Shown piece by piece: positions 44,481-50,585 of a stretch of DNA of 50,585 nt. The notes below the pieces were generated by a model that was not told the DNA's origin, ran no database searches, and saw only the letters and a list, made by a program, of their open reading frames with translations. This DNA is from Candidatus Cloacimonadota bacterium (GTDB lineage Bacteria; Cloacimonadota; Cloacimonadia; Cloacimonadales; Cloacimonadaceae), in assembly GCA_017994635.1 (NCBI GenBank), contig JAGOKK010000005.1, forward strand, positions 1-50,585, given 5' to 3'. Both the position numbers and the translations under genes were made by a program. Position 1 is the stretch's first letter. The number at the start of each line of letters is the position of its first letter.

Positions 44481-47400
44481 TTACTTTCTTATCGGGATTG
44501 CCACGAATACTGTGGTCCCTTCATTTTCCTTGCTTTTGATCCAGATATCCCCACCGTGCAATTCTGCGATGCGGCGTGAGGTGGCCAGTCCCAATCCCAG
44601 ACCGCTGGAACGGTACTCCACTGTGCCCGATTTGTGTGCATAAATCTCATTCAATTCGTAGAACTTACGGAACACGTTTTTCAGCTGATAATCTGGAATA
44701 CCGATGCCATTATCCTGGATGTAAACAACCACGCTATCCTTTCCATCTATCTTTTCCTGATGAAATGCAGCTTTACGAGCACCTATAATGATGGTGCCAA
44801 AGTCATTTGTGAAGCGGATGGCATTCAGCACGATGTTATAGATCATCAAGTGCAGTGCTTCCCAATTTGCCTTCACCTTGGTGAGGTCTTTTTCTATCTC
44901 CAAGCGGATGAACATCTTACGTTTGCGGGATAGGATCTCCACTTCCTGTTGGATCAGTTCCAGGATCTCGGTGACGTCTACAGGGGCCATGGACAGGCTC
45001 TTTTTCAAGTTGTAGTTGTTCATGGTGGTGATGTCACCCGTTGTCACTATCAGTTTCTTCACCGAGTTCTCTATCTTTCCCACGATTTCCTTGCGTTCAT
45101 CCTCATCGGCATACAGATTACGCTTGAGTCGGGATACATAGCTCTGAAGGGTGGTCAACGGAGTATTCAGTTCATGCGACACAATTGCCATAAACTCATC
45201 CTTGAGCTGTTCAAAGGCGTTCAACTCACTGCTTTTTTGTAGCAAGTTATCATAAAGCATGGCGTTTTTGAGTGCAATGGTGATTTGTTCAATGAATAGC
45301 GCAATGATCTCGGGTTTCAGGTACATAGCTCGAGAGTTATTGTCCATATTGTCCAAATAGATGAAGCCAAAGATAGTACCATCCACGCTGATCGGAGCGC
45401 TGAATATTGTGTGGATCTGATAGTCTTGCACTGAAATGGCATTTTTGAAACGGTTATCCTCCATAGCATTGAAGGTAGTAATCATCTCCAGACCTGTCTG
45501 CGAAAGCGACAACGCAGATTTACTTACCCCTGCCACATTGGTAAGAATATGCTTCTCTTGGTTCAGTTGTACACGATAGATGTTATTGCCGTCGGCATCT
45601 CTCTTGATCAAAAAACCTCTGCTACTGCCAGTGAAATCTATGGCATGTGACACAATCTCCCGCTCTAACTCCGCAATGTCGACAATGCGCATCAGTTCAT
45701 GTGAGATCTGCATCAATTGGTTCATTTTTTGGATCCGCATCGTGATCTCGGAGTAATCCTGAATACGCAGGATAAGTGCGGATAGGTGCTGCTTCACGTT
45801 GCGCATGATGGATATTTCCTGCTTGGTAAAGGGTAATTCCGAATCGTCAGTAAGTACCAGGTAACCAACACGCTTAGATCCAGATAGCAAAGGAATGATC
45901 ACCATATTCTGGTCACTATGAACAAGCTGCACAAGGTTATCGGTGCGGAAGGCGCGTTCGATTTCCGGGGCTATTTCCGGCAGGATCAAGCTTTCTTTAT
46001 CGCAGTTGTAGCTGTGGAAAGTGCTAAAGTTCTGGATCCGTTCCGAGTATTCCCAGATGCGAAAACGCCAGGGGCAGATCACTTCATTGATCCCTTTTTC
46101 GATGAGGAATTTGATGCGCTCAACATTGTAAACATTGGCGATGTTGAATAGCAGTTCATTCCATTTACGGCGCATATCTTTGGCACGAGATGAGATGGGG
46201 ATCATGGAGAACTTGCGAAGCTGCTTGATGTTGTATTGATTCACCGCAAAGTAATTGGCACGATCATCATCGGGAATATCCACTGTGATTTCTTCCAGGT
46301 AGCTTTGATACTCCTTGAAAGCTCTATCTGCCAGGTCCTCCAGTTTCAATTCCACGAAAATCTGAAGTTTTATCTGCAGTAACTCCACATTGAGCTGATA
46401 GTATTCGTAGCTGTTCCATTCCTTCAGGTACCGGGCAGTACGGCGCAGGATGTCGCGCAGGGGAATATCCGTGGAAGCAAGATCCAGGCGCAGTTCCACA
46501 ATATCCAGTTTGCATAACCAATAGCGATAGCGGTTACTATGGCACAGATCTCTGGCTTTCTGCAGATAATCCCTGGCTTTCTCAAAATCCTGCAACCCGG
46601 CATGTACCATCACTTCCAGCACATAGAATACGGTAATGGCATAGTTGTTGTTTATCTCCCCAGCGTGTTTTAGAGCTAGTTTCAATTCCTTGTGTGCCAG
46701 ATCATAATTGTTCTCGGATAACGCGATGAGACTGAGCACATTATGGTGAAACTCCTCCTCATGAAGATGCTTGAAATTGATGTGAGCATTGCTGCTGATC
46801 AGCTTTCGCAACTTCTTTGGGCTCATCATCTCGTTCAGATAATAGAAGTAGGTCTTTACCAAGGGATTAATCTCTTGGATGTAGCCATTGATCAGTTCAG
46901 GTTCGTGCTCCTTCAAGAAAAGGTGATAGTGCCCAAAGCCCTTGATTTTGCTCTTGGCCAAGGCCAGATTTCGCTTCACCGAATCCAGATAGGCGGTGCT
47001 TCCTATGGATTTGATCAAGCTTTCGCAGGCCATTAGCTGGATTTCAGCTTCCTGGAATTCTCCCATCTTGATCTTGGCCTCGCCTTGATTGAGCAAAGCC
47101 AGGGCTTTGATCGTAGTCAGATTCAACTCATTGGCATAGCTAAAGGCTTGCAGTGAGTAGTCTTCGGCAACGATAGTAATCCCCTGTTTGAGATAGAGGT
47201 CGGAGAGGTTATTGTAGATCAATCCCAGGAAGCGGCGGATGTTATATCGTTTCCATATATTTAAGGCCAGACCCAGGTGTTCCTGAGCTTCTTCTATGTT
47301 TTTCTGGTCGCTGTAGAACACCCCCAAATCGTTGTGCATGGCTGCAAGCCTGTACATCACACGATAATCGTGCTCCGGGGGGACAGTCGCTAGAAAATCC

Positions 47401-49934
47401 TCAATGGTCTTGATCGCCCGGTCGGTATCTCCGCTGATCTTGAAATACACCGCCAGACGATCGTAAAAAGCAATCCTCAGATCCAAGGGAGCATCTTCCC
47501 GCATCGCCAGATCAAGGTATTCCTTCGCCTTCTCCACGTCACTCTTGAGATACACCTGGATATAAGCCAGTAGTATCTGTAAACGTTGCCGTCCCGTGAT
47601 CACCAGGTTTTCAGCTCTTCGGAAGCTCTCATGTGCCATGATGATGTTCTCTCGAAGGAGGTGGATGGTACCAATTGTGTAGTACTTTTCAAACAGCTCT
47701 GGGATGTTTACCTCATTCTCCAGGATAAAGCCAGCCCGCTCGTAGAATCCAGTGAGATCGGTTTTTTCCTGAAACACTGCCAGATCCCGTATTACATCCA
47801 TCGTGCTTACATTTGTGCGTGGATCCAGATCCAATCTCAGGACATTCAGCATGGCCTCATACGCTGCGCTCTGCTCGTGATCTTCGCTCAGGAGATTGGA
47901 AAGCTTCAGATAGTAATGTCGCGCGGCCTCAAAATCCTCGGCGAGATAGGCATTTGCAATCAATCCCCTGCAGGTCTGTACATCTACTATCTCCTTGTTT
48001 GTAAAGTATTTCAACATTCTCTTTGATATAAGCACATGAACTTTGCTGTTACATTCTTCGAACATACGGTTCTTTGTCTCGATAAAGCTAAAGCAATAGT
48101 ACTTACCGTTCTTGTTCAATATCTCGTTGTATGTAGCGTCATTCAGCAAGTTGTATAGTTCAATGTCTTTTACTTTCAAGATGTATATCATCAGCTCCCG
48201 ACTAAGCGGCGTCTGTACAACGCTCAGTTTTTGCAGATAGGCATAATTCTGACTGGTGAGATGGCTCATCCGTGAATAGATGGAATGGATCAATCGCGAA
48301 GGTAACTGGTAATCGGTCAGGCTTTGGGGAAAGATAGCCGTCTGATCGATTACGATACTCTTGCGCTGTACCAAATCAATTAGGATCTCTCTGATAAACT
48401 CCGGATTGCCCGATGAGCGGAAATGTAACTCGTCGTACAATTTGGCAGGAGCAGGCACAGGCAACAGCTTATCCACATATGTTTTACTCTCTTCAAGGCT
48501 CAGGAAGGGAATATTGAGCAGCACGGTATGCTCAATCTGGTTGACCTTGTTAAAATCGTTGCAGGAGAGCACGATCATTATCCGGTTTTGCACCAGCGCA
48601 GGAGACAGATAGTTCATGAAATCCACCGTATGGCGGTTCACATACTGGAAATTGCGGATGATAAATATGATTGGCTTGGTCTGCGAGAGCTGGAGCAAGA
48701 GGCTTTGCACATTAGCAAAGTCACTCTTCAGGTCGTCCACACTTTGGGTAAGGCTCTTGGCTTCCTGTTCGCTGGCAAAGAGATAGCGCTTAAACTTCGG
48801 CGATATGCCCGAAAGGGATTCATACTCTTCTATCTCTTCCGCACTGAGGGACTGCAAATACTCCTTGATCAGGGCAAAGAATGCCTCGTGGTCGGTGCGC
48901 GTGCAGTTGTAATCAAAGAGGAAGTATTCACCACCCAAGAGATGGTAACGGAATAGTGACAAGATGCTGTCCTTGCCCAGTCCGTCCCCACCGATCACTG
49001 ATATGATCTTACCATTGGAATTCACTACTGCCGGGAGGAAATCCAGCATGTGATGCGAAAACTTTTCCCGCATAATGTAGCTATTGAACTTCATGGTATT
49101 CACCAGGGACCATGAAGTGGAGAAAGGGTAATCATTGCTGCTAATGCGGTTGATGTAACCGATGATCTCTTCGCCTGATTGGAAGCGATTTTCAGGGTTT
49201 CGTTCCAAAAGACGGAGAATTAGTTTTTCCAGCTCGAGAGGAATGTTCTTATTCAGTTCCGAAGGGAAATTGGGGATGAAATACTGGTGACCGCCCTGGA
49301 TCAACGCGTTTATCTGATCGATGCTAAAGGGAAAAGAGCCTGTGCATAGCCGATACAGCATTACTCCCAGAGCATAGAAATCACTGCGTTGTGTGGGCGG
49401 ATTGCCCAGATATTGCTCCGGAGCCACGTAGGGTAAACTGCCTGACACGTGCTGAGTATCTCGGTTTTGATCAATCTTGGAAAAGCCATAATCAATTAGC
49501 TTTACCACTATCTCCTTCCCTTCATTGCGATACAGCACGTTCTCCAGTTTCAGATCCTTGTGCAGTATCTCCTGATTGTGCAGAGAATGTAGTGCGTAAC
49601 AGATCTGAACCACGATGTCGTAGATGGTGGATACACGTGATTTATTGAAGCGGAAGTTGGACAGGGTTTTTCCCTCAAAGTAATCGCTAATAAAGTACAC
49701 ATGATCGCCCACGTGCCCAAAATCCACTACATGCAATAGATTGGGATGCTCAATCTTGGTAATGTGATGCATGTCTTCCGCGCTGAAATGCTTGTAAAGC
49801 TCCTCGGAGGACAAGTATTGAAAGAGTTTTAAGGTGTATAGCTTATCCGTGCGGATATCTCTAACTTTAAACACATTGGCCCAAGTGCCTGAACCTAAGC
49901 TCTCGATTACTTCATAGCGATGATCTATATACAT
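44481..49934 (-). CDS. hybrid Ser/Thr protein kinase - ATPase - TPR - GAF - histidine kinase
   Basis: This is a 1817-residue cytoplasmic signalling protein. Residues 1-265 form a Hanks-type kinase (glycine loop GSGTWANV 14-21, Lys36, HKD 125-127, Asn132, DYG 148-150, APE 171-173). An AAA/STAND-like ATPase follows, whose P-loop GGDGLGKDS (315-323) has Asp where Ser/Thr should follow the Lys. About 620-1240 are helical TPR-like repeats. Two GAF-like domains lie near 1260-1390 and 1410-1560. The C-terminus is a histidine kinase: SHELNTPL with His1587, N-box Asn1704, G1 DNGIG 1741-1745 and G2 GLGLGLAT near 1778. Multi-kinases of this plan are known from cyanobacteria and some other phyla. No response regulator is adjacent. 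ATG 49934 has GGAG six bases upstream. Confidence 0.93.
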   Translation of the reverse strand: MYIDHRYEVIESLGSGTWANVFKVRDIRTDKLYTLKLFQYLSSEELYKHFSAEDMHHITKIEHPNLLHVVDFGHVGDHVYFISDYFEGKTLSNFRFNKSRVSTIYDIVVQICYALHSLHNQEILHKDLKLENVLYRNEGKEIVVKLIDYGFSKIDQNRDTQHVSGSLPYVAPEQYLGNPPTQRSDFYALGVMLYRLCTGSFPFSIDQINALIQGGHQYFIPNFPSELNKNIPLELEKLILRLLERNPENRFQSGEEIIGYINRISSNDYPFSTSWSLVNTMKFNSYIMREKFSHHMLDFLPAVVNSNGKIISVIGGDGLGKDSILSLFRYHLLGGEYFLFDYNCTRTDHEAFFALIKEYLQSLSAEEIEEYESLSGISPKFKRYLFASEQEAKSLTQSVDDLKSDFANVQSLLLQLSQTKPIIFIIRNFQYVNRHTVDFMNYLSPALVQNRIMIVLSCNDFNKVNQIEHTVLLNIPFLSLEESKTYVDKLLPVPAPAKLYDELHFRSSGNPEFIREILIDLVQRKSIVIDQTAIFPQSLTDYQLPSRLIHSIYSRMSHLTSQNYAYLQKLSVVQTPLSRELMIYILKVKDIELYNLLNDATYNEILNKNGKYYCFSFIETKNRMFEECNSKVHVLISKRMLKYFTNKEIVDVQTCRGLIANAYLAEDFEAARHYYLKLSNLLSEDHEQSAAYEAMLNVLRLDLDPRTNVSTMDVIRDLAVFQEKTDLTGFYERAGFILENEVNIPELFEKYYTIGTIHLLRENIIMAHESFRRAENLVITGRQRLQILLAYIQVYLKSDVEKAKEYLDLAMREDAPLDLRIAFYDRLAVYFKISGDTDRAIKTIEDFLATVPPEHDYRVMYRLAAMHNDLGVFYSDQKNIEEAQEHLGLALNIWKRYNIRRFLGLIYNNLSDLYLKQGITIVAEDYSLQAFSYANELNLTTIKALALLNQGEAKIKMGEFQEAEIQLMACESLIKSIGSTAYLDSVKRNLALAKSKIKGFGHYHLFLKEHEPELINGYIQEINPLVKTYFYYLNEMMSPKKLRKLISSNAHINFKHLHEEEFHHNVLSLIALSENNYDLAHKELKLALKHAGEINNNYAITVFYVLEVMVHAGLQDFEKARDYLQKARDLCHSNRYRYWLCKLDIVELRLDLASTDIPLRDILRRTARYLKEWNSYEYYQLNVELLQIKLQIFVELKLEDLADRAFKEYQSYLEEITVDIPDDDRANYFAVNQYNIKQLRKFSMIPISSRAKDMRRKWNELLFNIANVYNVERIKFLIEKGINEVICPWRFRIWEYSERIQNFSTFHSYNCDKESLILPEIAPEIERAFRTDNLVQLVHSDQNMVIIPLLSGSKRVGYLVLTDDSELPFTKQEISIMRNVKQHLSALILRIQDYSEITMRIQKMNQLMQISHELMRIVDIAELEREIVSHAIDFTGSSRGFLIKRDADGNNIYRVQLNQEKHILTNVAGVSKSALSLSQTGLEMITTFNAMEDNRFKNAISVQDYQIHTIFSAPISVDGTIFGFIYLDNMDNNSRAMYLKPEIIALFIEQITIALKNAMLYDNLLQKSSELNAFEQLKDEFMAIVSHELNTPLTTLQSYVSRLKRNLYADEDERKEIVGKIENSVKKLIVTTGDITTMNNYNLKKSLSMAPVDVTEILELIQQEVEILSRKRKMFIRLEIEKDLTKVKANWEALHLMIYNIVLNAIRFTNDFGTIIIGARKAAFHQEKIDGKDSVVVYIQDNGIGIPDYQLKNVFRKFYELNEIYAHKSGTVEYRSSGLGLGLATSRRIAELHGGDIWIKSKENEGTTVFVAIPIRK

Positions 49935-50065
49935 GTGTTACTCCAATCAGTGAAGCTTGTATCACCCGTTTCCTTCAGTTCTGACCCATTCTGGAGTATG
50001 CTCTCAAGTGTCAACCAATTTCTGGAAAATGGGCTTGCTACGAGCAGACAGGGAGCTATAGAGTC

Positions 50066-50295
50066 TCACTTAAATCTGCAAATCTTATCACATTGGCTGC
50101 AAATCGGCTGAAACAGCGGAGAGCGAGTATCACGATTTCTGCAAATGAGTATCACGATTTCTGCAAATGGAGTTTCACTGAATTCTGCAAATGATTTTCC
50201 TCAACTTCATGCATACAAGTCCGTTAGAAGAATATTGATGTCAAACTGATGTTTGTCCCCACAAGAGCACGAAAATATCACGATTTCTGCAAATG
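50066..50295 (+). repeat. IS21-like terminal repeat array, right edge
   Basis: Six copies of the edge motif lie in one orientation: 50066-50083 (TCACTTAAATCTGCAAAT), 50088-50104 (degenerate), 50130-50147 and 50152-50169 (both TCACGATTTCTGCAAATG), 50175-50193 (TCACTGAATTCTGCAAATG) and 50278-50295 (TCACGATTTCTGCAAATG). The first five sit at multiples of about 22 bases. Their orientation is opposite to the left-edge pair and points toward the truncated ORF at 50544. This matches the outer transposase-binding repeats of an IS21-family element. Confidence 0.65.
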
Positions 50296-50323
50296 GCAGT
50301 TCATCAGGATCAGGTTGAAGGAT

Positions 50324-50359
50324 AAAAAAACCGTGGGGAGCGCCGGGCGGTGTCCCCAC
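50324..50359 (-). terminator. minus-strand intrinsic terminator inside the element leader
   Basis: On the minus strand GTGGGGA and TCCCCAC form a seven-base stem around a GC-rich loop, followed by GG and seven T residues. It points away from the truncated ORF and terminates no visible gene, so it may end an antisense transcript across the ORF leader. Confidence 0.65.
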
Positions 50360-50543
50360 TACTCGGAGGGCATTCTATGTAGGGTCTGTAGGCTGTATTC
50401 AATGTGAGATTAGACTGGATTTCTGTCAATGAAGATTCTTGCATATTCTTTATCATATTGAGCGGAAAGGACTTGACCACGGTTGCGAAGGGTGTACAGT
50501 AGACCCATAAATTAACAGTCGGGTAACCGAGAAGGATATCAAG

Positions 50544-50585
50544 ATGACCAAACAAAACAAGAATCGCAAAGAGCAGGCAACGCTG
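50544..50585 (+). CDS. truncated ORF start, possible transposase
   Basis: ATG 50544 has AAGGA seven bases upstream and opens a frame (MTKQNKNRKEQATL) that runs off the window edge. Fourteen residues do not allow identification. The IS21-like repeats upstream suggest the first transposase gene (istA type) of such an element. Some other gene with an inserted repeat region upstream remains possible. Confidence 0.45.
   Translation, partial: MTKQNKNRKEQATL

Larger units (their letters stand above)
49935..50543. other. gene-free right edge with repeat array
   Basis: The first 130 bases should hold the multi-kinase promoter; a TTGACA on the minus strand at 50009-50014 is the only good box. Six edge-motif copies follow (50066-50295), then a minus-strand terminator (50324-50359) and a leader to a truncated ORF. 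An 81-codon minus-strand frame at 50310-50555 crosses the terminator and is not protein-like. Confidence 0.6.

Noticed and set aside
50066-50193. Possible CRISPR array from regularly spaced repeats
   Set aside because: The unit is about 18 bases with only 4-5 bases between copies, the copies vary, there is no 30-40 base spacer, and no cas gene is present. Transposase-binding repeats explain it better.
50310-50555. 81-codon minus-strand frame at the right edge
   Set aside because: It runs through a strong terminator, overlaps the start of a plus-strand ORF with a good ribosome-binding site, and its residues are not protein-like.

Overview
The window looks like chromosome from a Gram-negative anaerobe, most plausibly a member of Candidatus Cloacimonadota (WWE1) or a close relative in the Fibrobacteres-Chlorobi-Bacteroidetes neighbourhood. 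This assignment is inference. It rests on a secreted protein with a YPNPFNP-type C-terminal sorting/FlgD-like domain, outer-membrane and lipid A genes (a C-terminal-Phe beta-barrel protein, a KdsD-type isomerase, an LpxL-type acyltransferase), and an amino-acid-fermenter flavour (NADP-type glutamate dehydrogenase, a sarcosine/proline-dehydrogenase-like flavoprotein pair, a MutL-like ASKHA protein). I see no rRNA, tRNA or CRISPR array.

Layout. (1) 489-13555, minus strand: a nine-gene run with mostly 1-29 nt overlaps, read in the order amine-dehydrogenase-like large and small flavoproteins, a large TPR protein, an outer-membrane protein, a six-helix membrane protein, a divergent polysaccharide deacetylase, uppP, holA and malQ. 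(2) 13755-15236, minus: an orphan phytoene-desaturase-family gene with its own terminator. (3) 15237-16140: a gene-free island with several palindromic elements. (4) 16141-24409, plus: a zinc-sensor ArsR/SmtB regulator with a visible operator, a P1B-type metal ATPase, thrS, kdsD and a 949-residue MutL-like protein. (5) 24469-37030, minus: an envelope and surface-polysaccharide block. It runs prfB-uppS-cdsA, a secreted lamin-tail protein, an EamA transporter, a flippase and three glycosyltransferases; then, behind its own promoter, a further glycosyltransferase and a WbpB-like sugar-nucleotide oxidoreductase. (6) 37387-39655, minus: a caspase-fold protein lacking both catalytic residues, then gdhA, each with a clear terminator. 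(7) 40191-44462, plus: nadE, a cysteine-rich TPR protein, ribD, thioredoxin and an LpxL-type acyltransferase. (8) 44481-49934, minus: a 1817-residue hybrid Ser/Thr kinase - ATPase - TPR - GAF - histidine kinase.

Both window edges carry arrays of an approximately 18-bp motif spaced about 22 bp apart. The arrays are inverted relative to each other and resemble the multiple terminal repeats of IS21-family elements. The right-hand array precedes a truncated ORF that begins at 50544. Independently, a 77-bp quasi-palindrome occurs in three intergenic places (313, 15599, 39851). Two of the three copies are embedded in a 167-bp direct repeat about 92 percent identical by eye. These repeats, the dead caspase, the multi-kinase and the long MutL-like protein are the points most worth a second look. 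Start sites were moved from the longest ORF wherever a Shine-Dalgarno sequence clearly favoured an internal codon; these cases are noted per gene.
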